Source: Mesorhizobium amorphae (lineage in GTDB: Bacteria; Pseudomonadota; Alphaproteobacteria; Rhizobiales; Rhizobiaceae). From it: a DNA stretch of 64,000 nucleotides. The notes beneath the pieces are model-generated. The model was not told where the DNA came from. It made no database searches and saw only the letters and a list, made by a program, of their open reading frames with translations. This document shows positions 14,960 through 23,494 of the stretch, one piece after another (position 1 is the stretch's first letter; every line of letters starts with the position of its first letter). The position numbers and the translations under genes were made by a program. Location: the NCBI GenBank assembly GCA_003240775.1, contig QFNI01000009.1, positions 1 to 64,000 on the forward strand, read 5' to 3'.

Positions 14960-15937
14960 ATGTCCGCTTCCCCCAGCACCGCAGCTGTCGCTGCTCCCAA
15001 GAAGCTCGCGCTTTCGGTCGGCATCCGCGACGCGGGCACGCTGCTCGGCCTTGCGGTGATCGTGATCGTCTTCTCGATCCTGTCGCCGAACTTCCTCACC
15101 GAGCAGAACATCCTCAACATCCTCCAGCAGTCGTCGATCAACGCCTGCGTGGCGCTCGGCATGACGCTGGTGATCATCGCGGGCGGCATCGATCTGTCGG
15201 TCGGGCCGACGGCGGCTATCGCCGCCGTGACGGTCGCCGTCCTGATGGCGCTCGGCGTGCCGATCGCGGCAGCCATCCCGCTCGCCATCCTGGTGGGCAT
15301 GGCGGCTGGCGCGATGAACGGTGCGCTGGTCGCCTTCGGCGGCCTGCAACCCTTCATCGTGACGCTGGGCACGCTCTCGCTCTATCGCGCGATCGCGCTC
15401 ATCTACACCGGCGGCAACCCGATCTTCGGCATCCCGCCGAGCTTCCGGGCGCTCACCAACTCGACGCTTCTCGGCGTGCCGAGCCCGGTCTGGATCGTGG
15501 GCGTGCTGGCCCTCCTGATCTGGGTGGTGCTCAACAAGACGCCGCTCGGAGAGTATTTCCTGGCCGTCGGCGGCAACCAGGAAGCGTCGCGCATCGCGGG
15601 CGTTCCGGTGGCTGCGACCAAAATCGCGAGCTATGTGATCTCGGGCGGCTTGGCATCGGTCGCGGGCCTCATCCTGGTCGGTCGCCTGGGTGCCGCAGAC
15701 CCCACGCTCGGCAATCTCTGGGAACTTGACGCCATCGCGGCTGCTGCCATCGGCGGGGCCTCGCTGATGGGCGGCAAGGGCTCGATCGTCGGCACGCTTC
15801 TGGGCGCCATCATCCTGGGCTCGCTGCGCAACGGGCTGACGCTTCTCAACGTCCAGGCATTCTATCAACTTCTCGCCACCGGCATTATCATCCTCGTCGC
15901 CATGCTCATCGATCGCGCGACCCGAGGCCGAGAATGA
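14960..15937 (+). CDS. Sugar ABC transporter permease (RbsC-like)
   Basis: 325 residues, highly hydrophobic with about eight to ten membrane segments. Family landmarks are LGMTLVIIAGGIDLSVG, a glycine-rich AGAMNGALVAFGGLQPFIVTLGT, and GGASLMGGKGSIVGTLLGA near the C-terminus. It forms the inner-membrane channel for the binding protein and ATPase encoded upstream. The stop overlaps the next start (ATGA), so the regulator is translationally coupled. Confidence 0.95.
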   Translation: MSASPSTAAVAAPKKLALSVGIRDAGTLLGLAVIVIVFSILSPNFLTEQNILNILQQSSINACVALGMTLVIIAGGIDLSVGPTAAIAAVTVAVLMALGVPIAAAIPLAILVGMAAGAMNGALVAFGGLQPFIVTLGTLSLYRAIALIYTGGNPIFGIPPSFRALTNSTLLGVPSPVWIVGVLALLIWVVLNKTPLGEYFLAVGGNQEASRIAGVPVAATKIASYVISGGLASVAGLILVGRLGAADPTLGNLWELDAIAAAAIGGASLMGGKGSIVGTLLGAIILGSLRNGLTLLNVQAFYQLLATGIIILVAMLIDRATRGRE

Positions 15938-16803
15938 ACCTGTCCGTCACGGATCCCAGGGCGGTCGGACCGCGCATCCGCATGATGATGCCCCACCTGA
16001 CGCCGCTCGAGGCGCGGGTGGTGGACATGATGCTGGGACGCCGTGACTTCGACGAGACCATCCAGCTCCGCACTGTGGCGGAGGATGCGGGGGTCTCGGA
16101 GGCCATGATCGTCAAGATCGCCAAGAAGCTCGGCTTCAGCGGCTTCAAGGATCTGCGGATCGCGCTCGACAGCTACAACCGCCTGCCGACCGCGGAACTG
16201 CACCAGGAACTCTCCCCCGACGACACCGGGCCCGAGATCGCCGAAAAAGTGTTCCGGACCTCCATGCACGCGCTCGAGGAAACGCTGTCGATCTTCGACC
16301 CCGAGGCTTTCGAACGCGCGGCCTCTCTCATTTTCAACGCGCGGCAGCGCGACCTCTACGGCGTCGGCGGCTCCGCCCAGATCGCGCGCGACGTGTCCCA
16401 CAAGTTCCTGCGCATCGGCGTGCGGACGAACCTCTTCGACGACGCCCACATGATGCTGATGTCGGCGGCCCTGCTGGGCGACGGGGACGTGGCGATCGCG
16501 GTCTCGCATTCGGGCTCGACGGCGGCCGTGCTCGACGCGCTCGAACTCGCGCGCCGGCGCGGCGCGCGCACCATAGCGCTCACCAACTATGCCGCCTCGC
16601 CGCTCGCCAAGCTCGCGGATGTGGTGCTGTGCTCGACCGCGCAGGGCTCTCCCTTGCTGGGCGAGAACGCCGCCGCGCGCATCGCGCAGCTCGTGATGTT
16701 TGACGCGGTGTTCGCAGCGGTCGCCCAGCGCGACCTGCAGGCGGCGGAACGCAATCTCGCGGCGACGATGGACGCCGTCACCACCAAGCGGCGGACAGCA
16801 TGA
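15934..16803 (+). CDS. RpiR/MurR-family transcriptional regulator
   Basis: 289 residues: an N-terminal HTH (about 15-85: TVAEDAGVSEAMIVKIAKKLGF) and a C-terminal SIS sugar-phosphate-binding domain (about 125-265: YGVGGSAQIARDVSHKFLRIG, VAIAVSHSGSTAAVLDALELAR, TIALTNYAASPLAKLADV). Family members sense a sugar phosphate. The likely ligand is the product of the kinase encoded next, with which it overlaps by 4 bases. It probably controls this operon. Confidence 0.92.
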   Translation: MNLSVTDPRAVGPRIRMMMPHLTPLEARVVDMMLGRRDFDETIQLRTVAEDAGVSEAMIVKIAKKLGFSGFKDLRIALDSYNRLPTAELHQELSPDDTGPEIAEKVFRTSMHALEETLSIFDPEAFERAASLIFNARQRDLYGVGGSAQIARDVSHKFLRIGVRTNLFDDAHMMLMSAALLGDGDVAIAVSHSGSTAAVLDALELARRRGARTIALTNYAASPLAKLADVVLCSTAQGSPLLGENAAARIAQLVMFDAVFAAVAQRDLQAAERNLAATMDAVTTKRRTA

Positions 16804-17678
16804 GCGACACCCGGCACCCATCCATCGTCGTGGTGGGCAGCCTGCACTACGACATCATGGTCGATGCGCCCGACCGACCGCGCAAGGGCGAAACGGTGAC
16901 GGGCCATGCCTGGCGGCCCAAATTCGGCGGCAAGGGCGGCAACCAGGCCGTCGCAGCCGCCAAGGCGGGCGCGGCGGTGCGGATGGTCGGCGCCGTGGGC
17001 GACGACGATTTCGGCGGGTTCCTGCTGCGCGCCCTCGACGAAGGCAAGGTCGACCGCTCGCGCGTCGCGGTTCTCGCGGGCACGGGTTCGGGCATGAGCG
17101 TGGCGATCTCGGATGCCGGGGGCGACTATGGCGCCGTGATCGTTTCGGGCGCGAATCTCGGCATGGACGCGTCCGTTCTGCGAGAGCCAGAACTCTGGCG
17201 CGGCGCAGGCGCGCTGATCCTCCAGAACGAGATGCCCGAAGCGATCAATCGCGCGGCGGCCGAAGCGGCAAAGGCTGCCGGCGTGCGGGTATGCCTCAAC
17301 GCGGCCCCCTTCAGGCCGCTTTCGGCGGAGTTCGCGGCCCTGGTCGACATCCTGGTGGTGAACGCCATCGAAGCCGAGGGGATGTGCGGCTTGGTTGTTT
17401 CCGACCTCGACGCAGCAGTGGCCGCGACGGAGGCGCTGGGTCGGGATTTTGCCGCCGTGGTGGTGACGGCGGGCGGAGACGGGGTGGCGGGCTGCGAGCG
17501 CGGCAAACCCCCGATCGGCATTCCGGCGCGGCCCGTCAAGCTCGTCAGCACGCACGGGGCAGGGGATGTGTTCGTCGGGGCCCTTGCCAAGGCGCTGGCA
17601 TATGGCGAAACCTTCGCCGCCAGCTTAAAGGCTGCAAACGAAGCGGCGGCGGCCCACGTGTCGACACCGCAGATGTGA
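16800..17678 (+). CDS. PfkB-family sugar kinase (ribokinase-like)
   Basis: 292 residues with the ribokinase hallmarks: N-terminal VVGSLHYDIMVDAPDRPRKG, the GGKGGNQAVAAAKAGA substrate motif, and C-terminal THGAGDVFVGAL, where Asp is the catalytic base and GAG the anion hole. It phosphorylates the imported or isomerised sugar with ATP. The start overlaps the RpiR stop. A second ribokinase-like gene lies at 58052 but is only distantly similar. Confidence 0.92.
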   Translation: MSDTRHPSIVVVGSLHYDIMVDAPDRPRKGETVTGHAWRPKFGGKGGNQAVAAAKAGAAVRMVGAVGDDDFGGFLLRALDEGKVDRSRVAVLAGTGSGMSVAISDAGGDYGAVIVSGANLGMDASVLREPELWRGAGALILQNEMPEAINRAAAEAAKAAGVRVCLNAAPFRPLSAEFAALVDILVVNAIEAEGMCGLVVSDLDAAVAATEALGRDFAAVVVTAGGDGVAGCERGKPPIGIPARPVKLVSTHGAGDVFVGALAKALAYGETFAASLKAANEAAAAHVSTPQM

Positions 17679-17785
17679 TCGCACGGCTTTCGCCCATCGG
17701 GGCGGGGGCCGGGCAGCAAGGGGAACGGGGAAGCTGTGGAGGCAGCAGCACCCCGGAAAGTGTCCAACCAAAGGAGGAGATGGAC

Positions 17786-19468
17786 GTGAGAGTCGATCTG
17801 TTTGAAATGATGCTGCGCGCGAAGGCCAGTCGAAGGGACATCCTTCGCGGCGCCGCGAGCGTGGCAGCCCTTTCCGCCACGGGCGGCATCGGCATGGGCG
17901 TTCTGACGAGCAGCGCGTCCGCCCAGGACAACATCCGCGCCGAGATCCTGAAGATCCCCGGCGTCGGCCAGGGACAGCCCACCGACGCGGACTTCCAGAA
18001 AGTCGGCGAGATGGTGCTCGGCGCCACCAAGGCCAACGTCAAGGAAGGCGAGTTCGCCGGCGTCGAGCTGACCTTCATGGGGCTCAATAACCAGAACCTG
18101 CACAACTTCCTGTTCCGCGGCTTCCTGAAGCCCTGGGAGACCTACACCGGCGCCAAGATCAACTGGGTCGATCTCGCGCAGGCCGACTACAACGCCCGCC
18201 TGCAGCAGTCGATCGCGACCGGCACGGTGGACTTCGACCTGCTCGAGATGGGCGCGCCCTTCGAAGGCGACGTCTGCGGCAAGGGCCTGTGCTCGGAGAT
18301 GCCGGACTGGGTCAAGCAGCAGATCGACATGGACGACGTCGTCGGCTACCTGCAGCCCCCCGTCGGCACCTGGGACGGCAAGCAGTATCGCGTCACGGTC
18401 GATGGCGACGCGCACAACTTCAACTTCCGCACCGACGTGTTCTCGGATGCCGACCTCGCCGAGCAGTGGAAGGCGGATGGCGCGGACAAGGCGGGCCTGG
18501 CCGAATGGGGCGTGCCCACCACCTGGCAGCAGGTGCAGGCCGTCACGAAGTTCCTCAAGGGCAAGCAGCTCAACGGCCAGGACCTCTACGGCTATCTCGA
18601 CGCGCCCAAGCCCTGGGGCGGCTTCGGCTTCTACTTCCTGGGCTCGCGCGCCACGGCCTATGCCAAGCACCCCGACGACAAGGCCTGGCTGTTCGACGCC
18701 GAGACCATGAAGCCGCGCATCAACAACCCCGCCTGGGTGCGCGCCATCCAGGACGTGGTCGACGCGCTGCCTTCCGAGCCGCCGGATCAGCTCAACGCCG
18801 ACCCGAACCAGACCTGCTTCTCGCAGTTCCTGGCCGGCACGGGCTCCATGCTCGCATGGTGGGGCGACGCAGGCTCCAACGCCAAGACCAACGACTCCTC
18901 CGTGATCGGCGACAGCGTGGGCTTCTCCATCCTGCCGGGCTCCGACGACGTCTACAACTCGAAGACGGGCCAGTGGGACAAGCTGGCGAGCGGGCCGAAC
19001 TTCTCGCCGAACTGCGCCTACCTCGGCTGGGGCGTCTATGTGATGTCGCGCGTCGATTCCGACGAGAAGAAGAAGAAGGCCGCTTGGTCGGCCGCGGCCC
19101 ATCTCGGCGGCAAGGACCTGTCGCTCTGGACCTCGGCCTATCCGTCCGGCTTCCAGCCCTACCGCAACTCCCACTTCAACATCCCCGAATGGGTCGAGGC
19201 GGGCTATGACGAGGCGTTCATCACGTCTTATCTCAAGTCCGAGGGCGACAGCTACAACCACCCCAACGCGGCGATCGAGCCGCGCATCCCCGGCATCTTC
19301 CAGTATTACTCGGTGGCCGAGGACGAGTTGAGCAAGATCTTCGCGGGCCAGGCGACGGCGCAGGCCGGTGCCGACGCCATCGCGGCCGCCTGGGAGAAGA
19401 TCACCGACCAGATCGGGCGCGAGAACCAGGTCAAGCTCTACAAGGCGAGCCTGGGCATGCCGGCCTGA
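17786..19468 (+). CDS. Carbohydrate ABC transporter substrate-binding protein with Tat-like signal
   Basis: 560 residues from a GTG at 17786 with AAGGAGG 8 bases upstream; an in-frame ATG at 17780 is only 2 bases from that site and less likely. The N-terminus has a twin-arginine-type signal (SRRDILRGAASVAALS, cleavage after SASAQ), suggesting export of a folded protein. The mature part is a family-1/MalE-type solute-binding protein of unusually large size (families are more often 400-450), with WVDLAQADYNARLQQSIATG and FSPNCAYLGWGVYVMS. The permease and ATPase genes follow on the same strand. An oligosaccharide or sugar derivative is the likely ligand. Confidence 0.9.
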   Translation: MRVDLFEMMLRAKASRRDILRGAASVAALSATGGIGMGVLTSSASAQDNIRAEILKIPGVGQGQPTDADFQKVGEMVLGATKANVKEGEFAGVELTFMGLNNQNLHNFLFRGFLKPWETYTGAKINWVDLAQADYNARLQQSIATGTVDFDLLEMGAPFEGDVCGKGLCSEMPDWVKQQIDMDDVVGYLQPPVGTWDGKQYRVTVDGDAHNFNFRTDVFSDADLAEQWKADGADKAGLAEWGVPTTWQQVQAVTKFLKGKQLNGQDLYGYLDAPKPWGGFGFYFLGSRATAYAKHPDDKAWLFDAETMKPRINNPAWVRAIQDVVDALPSEPPDQLNADPNQTCFSQFLAGTGSMLAWWGDAGSNAKTNDSSVIGDSVGFSILPGSDDVYNSKTGQWDKLASGPNFSPNCAYLGWGVYVMSRVDSDEKKKKAAWSAAAHLGGKDLSLWTSAYPSGFQPYRNSHFNIPEWVEAGYDEAFITSYLKSEGDSYNHPNAAIEPRIPGIFQYYSVAEDELSKIFAGQATAQAGADAIAAAWEKITDQIGRENQVKLYKASLGMPA

Positions 19469-19474
19469 CGCCTC

Positions 19475-19568
19475 TCGGGCTCGGCGGCGCGCAATCGTCG
19501 CCGGGCCCGATGCTCTGCTTTGACAGCACCAACGCTATGCCGGCTCCCGCTTCCAGGCGGGGGCCGGC
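19475..19568 (+). other. Two tandem hairpins after the binding-protein gene
   Basis: Stem 1 is 15 bp with two G-U pairs (19475-19489 with 19496-19510, loop CGCAAT). Stem 2 is 12 bp with one G-U pair (19539-19550 with 19557-19568, loop about 6 bases). Neither is followed by a T-run. They separate the binding-protein gene from the permease gene. Such structures commonly protect the upstream message or reduce read-through, so that the binding protein outnumbers the channel. Confidence 0.6.
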
Positions 19569-19595
19569 CAGCAACACTCGCACGGGCGACCCCAG

Positions 19596-20717
19596 ATGAC
19601 CGACACCGCCATCGGCACCGCACAGGTTGGAAGCATCGACAATGTGGCCGATCCGGTTCCGCCGGAGCGCCGTAGGCTCGGCCGCGCGCTGATGCTGATC
19701 GCCACGCTCGCGCTGGCTGCGATCGTGCTCTATCAGATCTTCTTCCGCGCCGGCGTGACCTCCACGGGGTTCAGCAACTGGCGCCCCGTTCTCTACGCCT
19801 ATGTGGCCTGGGGCGTGGCGCTCGGCGTGGGCCAAGTGCTGACGCGCGGCGACGAGGGGCTGAAGGCGCTGTTTCTGTTGCCGGCCGTGCTGTTCACCGT
19901 GGCGCTCGTGATCTTTCCCACGCTGTTCGGCTTCTACATCGCGCTGACGGATTGGAACCTGTCATCCTTCACGGGGCGCCGCTTCAACGGGCTCGACAAT
20001 TTCTGGCAGATGCTGGGCGATCCCTATTACCGCAACGCGCTGGGCAACATGGTGCTCTACGTGCTGGCGGTGCTCGTGGAATACGCCATCGCCTTCGGCC
20101 TCGCACTCCTGCTCAACGCGCAGATCGTGGCGCGCAAGTTCTTCCGCGTGGTGTTCCTGCTGCCGCTGATGCTCTCGCCCGTCGCCGTGTCCTGGATGAT
20201 CGGCAAGTCGCTGATGGAGTACCGCTTCGGCCCGGCCGCAACCCTTGCACGCTGGCTCGGCTGGGAGAACCCCGCCTTCCTCGCCTCTCCCTGGATGGCC
20301 AAGTTCTCCATCATGGCGCTGGATGCCTGGACCTACATCCCCTTCATGATGATCATGCTGCTCGCCGGTCTCCAGGCGATGTCGCGCGAAGTGCTGGAAG
20401 CCGCAAAAGTGGATGGCGCGACCGCGTGGCAGACCTTCTGGCAGGTGACGTTCCCCCTGATGCTGCCGGTCTCGATCACCGCCATCCTGCTGCGCATCAT
20501 CTTCAAGCTGAAGCTCGCCGACATCGTGATCACCGTGACGGCCGGCGGACCGGGCGGCGCGACGGACTCGGTCACCTCCTTCATCTTCCGCGAATACCGG
20601 GACCGCTCGAATGTCGGCTACGGCACGATGCTGGCCATGACCTATCTCGTGCTCATCATCGTGTTCGTGACGCTGCTGCTCAAACTTTCGAAGCGCTTCG
20701 TGCGCAACGTCAACTGA
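19596..20717 (+). CDS. Carbohydrate ABC transporter permease (MalF type)
   Basis: 373 residues with about eight predicted membrane segments; the first two (about 30-95) are an N-terminal extension beyond the six-helix core. The EAA cytoplasmic loop that docks the ATPase reads EVLEAAKVDGATAWQTFWQVTFPLMLP. Context shows it pairs with the MalG-type gene 10 bases downstream and the ATPase at 21712. Confidence 0.93.
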   Translation: MTDTAIGTAQVGSIDNVADPVPPERRRLGRALMLIATLALAAIVLYQIFFRAGVTSTGFSNWRPVLYAYVAWGVALGVGQVLTRGDEGLKALFLLPAVLFTVALVIFPTLFGFYIALTDWNLSSFTGRRFNGLDNFWQMLGDPYYRNALGNMVLYVLAVLVEYAIAFGLALLLNAQIVARKFFRVVFLLPLMLSPVAVSWMIGKSLMEYRFGPAATLARWLGWENPAFLASPWMAKFSIMALDAWTYIPFMMIMLLAGLQAMSREVLEAAKVDGATAWQTFWQVTFPLMLPVSITAILLRIIFKLKLADIVITVTAGGPGGATDSVTSFIFREYRDRSNVGYGTMLAMTYLVLIIVFVTLLLKLSKRFVRNVN

Positions 20718-20727
20718 GGACATCCCG

Positions 20728-21645
20728 ATGAGCGCTCTCACCACCGAGCAATCGACGGCCGATGTCCAGGCGCCTGCCGCCTTCTGGGCGAGCCGGCTGG
20801 TCATCTACGGCCTTTTGTTCTTCTGGGCCTTCATCTGCCTGTTTCCGATCTACTGGACGGTGACCACCTCCATGAAGTCAGCCGTGGACGTCACGCAGGG
20901 CCACCTCGTGCCTTGGGTCGACTTCACGCCGTCCTGGCGCGGGTGGCGCTCGCTCGGCCTGTCGCCCGACACGATCGGCACGGATTCCACGCCGCGCGCC
21001 GAGTTCCTGAAGCGCTTCACCAATTCGGTGGTGACGTCGGTCGGCGCTTCCGCGCTCGCCATCGTGATCGGCAGCCTGGCGGCCTACGGGCTCACGCGCT
21101 TCCGCTACCGGTTCCTCTGGATGAAGAACGAGGACATCTCCTTCTTCTTCCTGAGCCAGCTGATCCTGCCTCCGGTCGTGCTCGCGCTGCCCTTCCTCGT
21201 GCTCTACCGCGAGCTCGACATGCTGGACACGCAGGTGGGGCTGATCCTCCTCTATGCGCTGACCGTGCTGCCGATCGTCATCTGGATCATGCGCGACCAG
21301 TTCGGCTCGATCCCGATCGAGCTCGAGGAGGCGGCCTTCGTGGACGGGCTCTCGATCTGGGGCGCGTTCTTCCGCATCGTCCTGCCGATTGCACTGCCGG
21401 GCATGGCGGCGGCCTTCATCTTGTCGATGGTCCTGTGCTGGAACGAGTATTTCTTCGCGGCCCTTCTCACCTCCACCAATGCGAACACGCTGCCGGTGAT
21501 GGTGGCGAGCCAGACGGGCTCGCAGGGCATCAACTGGTGGTCGATGGCCGCACTTTCGACCGCGGCCATCGCGCCCTTGGCGATCGTCGGCATCATTCTC
21601 GAACGCTACCTCATCAAGGGCATGACCGCGGGCGCGGTGAAATAG
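20728..21645 (+). CDS. Carbohydrate ABC transporter permease (MalG type)
   Basis: 305 residues with six membrane segments. The EAA loop reads IELEEAAFVDGLSIWGAFFRI, then VLPIALPG. The C-terminal ERYLIKGMTAGAVK is characteristic of MalG-type subunits. It is the second half of the heterodimeric channel. Confidence 0.94.
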   Translation: MSALTTEQSTADVQAPAAFWASRLVIYGLLFFWAFICLFPIYWTVTTSMKSAVDVTQGHLVPWVDFTPSWRGWRSLGLSPDTIGTDSTPRAEFLKRFTNSVVTSVGASALAIVIGSLAAYGLTRFRYRFLWMKNEDISFFFLSQLILPPVVLALPFLVLYRELDMLDTQVGLILLYALTVLPIVIWIMRDQFGSIPIELEEAAFVDGLSIWGAFFRIVLPIALPGMAAAFILSMVLCWNEYFFAALLTSTNANTLPVMVASQTGSQGINWWSMAALSTAAIAPLAIVGIILERYLIKGMTAGAVK

Positions 21646-21656
21646 AACCGGGCGAA

Positions 21657-21681
21657 GCGGAGCCCCATCGAGAGGCTCCGC
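21657..21681 (+). other. Intercistronic hairpin
   Basis: A perfect 8-bp stem, GCGGAGCC/GGCTCCGC with a 9-base loop, lies in the 66-base gap between the MalG-type gene and the ATPase gene. It has no T-run and is probably a processing or stability element within the operon. Confidence 0.5.
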
Positions 21682-21711
21682 AGGCCGCGTGAGGGTTATC
21701 AGGGGGAACAT

Positions 21712-22773
21712 ATGGCAACCGTCGGGATCAAGGACGCCGTCAAGGAATACGGCACGGTCAGGGTGCTGCACGGTGTCAGCGTGGACATCGCCGATGGCGA
21801 GTTCGTGGTGCTGGTCGGGCCTTCGGGCTGCGGCAAGTCCACGCTTCTGCGCATGGTGGCGGGCCTCGAGGCCGTTTCGGGCGGCACGATCCGCATCGGC
21901 GACCGGGTGGTCAACAACCTGCCGCCCGCCAAGCGCGACATCGCCATGGTGTTCCAGACCTACGCGCTCTATCCGCACAAGACGGTGCGCGAGAACATGG
22001 CCTTCGCGCTCAAGCTGCGCGGCACGGACAAAGCCACGCTGAACGAGCGCGTGGACCGCGCGGCCACCATTCTCGACCTCAAGCCATATCTCGACCGCTA
22101 CCCGCGCCAGCTTTCGGGCGGCCAGCGCCAGCGCGTCGCCATGGGCCGCGCCATCGTGCGCAACCCCCAGGTGTTCCTGTTCGACGAGCCCTTGTCGAAC
22201 CTCGACGCCAAGCTCCGCGTGCAGATGCGCACCGAGATCAAGGAGCTGCACCAGCGCCTCAAGGTCACCACGATCTACGTCACGCACGACCAAGTCGAGG
22301 CGATGACCATGGCCGACAAGATCGTGGTGATGCAGGGCGGGCGCATCGAGCAGGTCGGCAAGCCGCTGGAACTGTTCGACCGCCCCGCAAACACCTTCGT
22401 GGCCTCCTTCATCGGCTCGCCCTCCATGAACCTCCTGCCCGGCACGGTTCGCGGCGAGGGGAGTGCGCGGTGGGTGGAAGTCTACGGCGCCCGGCTGCCC
22501 GCGCCTGCCGATGCGCAAGTGTCCGATGGCCAGGAAGTGACCTACGGCATCAGGCCCGAGCACCTGGCGATGGGCGAAGACGGGTTCCCAGCCACGATCT
22601 CGGTGGTGGAGCCGACGGGCTCGGAAACGCTCGTCTTCGCGCGCTTCGGCGGCCACGAGATGACGGCGCTCTTTCGCGAGCGCCACCCCTTCAACCCCGG
22701 CGACACGCTGCACCTCAAGCCGCGGCCCGACAGCATCCACCTGTTCGACAAGGCGACCGGCCGCCGCCTCTGA
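21712..22773 (+). CDS. Carbohydrate ABC transporter ATPase (MalK/UgpC type)
   Basis: 353 residues: Walker A GPSGCGKST, Q-loop VFQTYALYPH, signature LSGGQRQRVAMGRA, Walker B VFLFDEPLSNLDA, switch His in YVTHDQVEAMTMAD, and a C-terminal TOBE regulatory barrel (about 240-350, including YGIRPEHL). It drives the importer encoded at 17786-21645. Being of the promiscuous UgpC/MsmK type, it could also serve the ATPase-less importer at 27344-30452. Confidence 0.95.
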   Translation: MATVGIKDAVKEYGTVRVLHGVSVDIADGEFVVLVGPSGCGKSTLLRMVAGLEAVSGGTIRIGDRVVNNLPPAKRDIAMVFQTYALYPHKTVRENMAFALKLRGTDKATLNERVDRAATILDLKPYLDRYPRQLSGGQRQRVAMGRAIVRNPQVFLFDEPLSNLDAKLRVQMRTEIKELHQRLKVTTIYVTHDQVEAMTMADKIVVMQGGRIEQVGKPLELFDRPANTFVASFIGSPSMNLLPGTVRGEGSARWVEVYGARLPAPADAQVSDGQEVTYGIRPEHLAMGEDGFPATISVVEPTGSETLVFARFGGHEMTALFRERHPFNPGDTLHLKPRPDSIHLFDKATGRRL

Positions 22774-22818
22774 AGCGTTTTCAGCAAAAGTGCGAAGCGG
22801 TTTCGCGTCCGGAAATGC
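22774..22818. repeat. Dispersed palindromic repeat, copy 1
   Basis: It begins directly after the ATPase stop codon. The core AAAAGTGCGAAGCGGTTT recurs at 51514-51530, with flanking arms GCGTTTTC and GGAAATGC that pair to form a stem. Similar elements occur widely between genes in rhizobia-related genomes. Confidence 0.7.
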
Positions 22819-22882
22819 TTGAGTTGGGTGACGCCTCGGGAATCGGCGGGCCTTCGGTCTCCCGTTGTTGCTCGGCTGTCCC

Positions 22883-23479
22883 GTGAGCACCCGGTACACG
22901 CTGGCGGCCGCGGCTCACGCCCGCCAGGACATCAAGAAGAGCCGTTTCGTGGCCGCAGCCGACGCGGTCGACGACGAGGAGGCGGCCAAGCGCTTCATCG
23001 CGCTGCATTCGGATGCCACGGCCAGCCACAACTGCTGGGCATGGCGGGTCGGTTACGCCTACCGTTTCAACGATGACGGCGAACCGGGCGGCACGGCGGG
23101 CAAGCCGATCCTGCAAGCCATCGACGGACAGGCGCTCGACCATGTGGCGGTCGTGGTGACGCGCTGGTTCGGCGGTGTCCTGCTCGGCAGCGGCGGGCTC
23201 GTTCGCGCCTATGGCGGCACGGCCGCGCTTTGTCTGCGGGAGGCGGAGAAGACCGCGCTGGTCGACATGGTGTCGGCCACGATGCGGTGCCAGTTCGGCG
23301 ATCTGGCGCTGCTGCAGGCGCGTCTCACGGCCTTGCCCAACGTGAAGCTGCTCGGCTCGACCTTCAACGAGACCGGCGCGGAATGGTCGCTTTCCGTTTC
23401 GCGAGACGAAGCGGAGAGCCTGGTTCAGTTGGTGAGCGACCTTTCGAGCGGGCGCGCGGAACTCCGCCTCAATGCCTAG
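22883..23479 (+). CDS. IMPACT (YigZ) family protein
   Basis: 198 residues from a GTG at 22883; a TTG at 22865 is possible, and neither has a clear ribosome site. The first 120 residues are the UPF0029/IMPACT domain: DIKKSRFVAAA, HNCWAWRVG, DDGEPGGTAGKPILQAI, VVVTRWFGGVLLGSGGLVRAYGG. The last 60 match the DUF1949 beta domain. In eukaryotes IMPACT inhibits GCN2; the bacterial role is unclear but may involve translation or ribosome binding. It appears unrelated to the sugar genes around it. Confidence 0.92.
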   Translation: MSTRYTLAAAAHARQDIKKSRFVAAADAVDDEEAAKRFIALHSDATASHNCWAWRVGYAYRFNDDGEPGGTAGKPILQAIDGQALDHVAVVVTRWFGGVLLGSGGLVRAYGGTAALCLREAEKTALVDMVSATMRCQFGDLALLQARLTALPNVKLLGSTFNETGAEWSLSVSRDEAESLVQLVSDLSSGRAELRLNA

Positions 23480-23494
23480 TCTCTTGCGTCGCGG

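Noticed and set aside
16700..17785. Open frame in phase with the Tat-type binding protein, extending upstream
   Set aside because: It overlaps the ribokinase-like gene in another frame, and the signal peptide starts only at 17780-17786.
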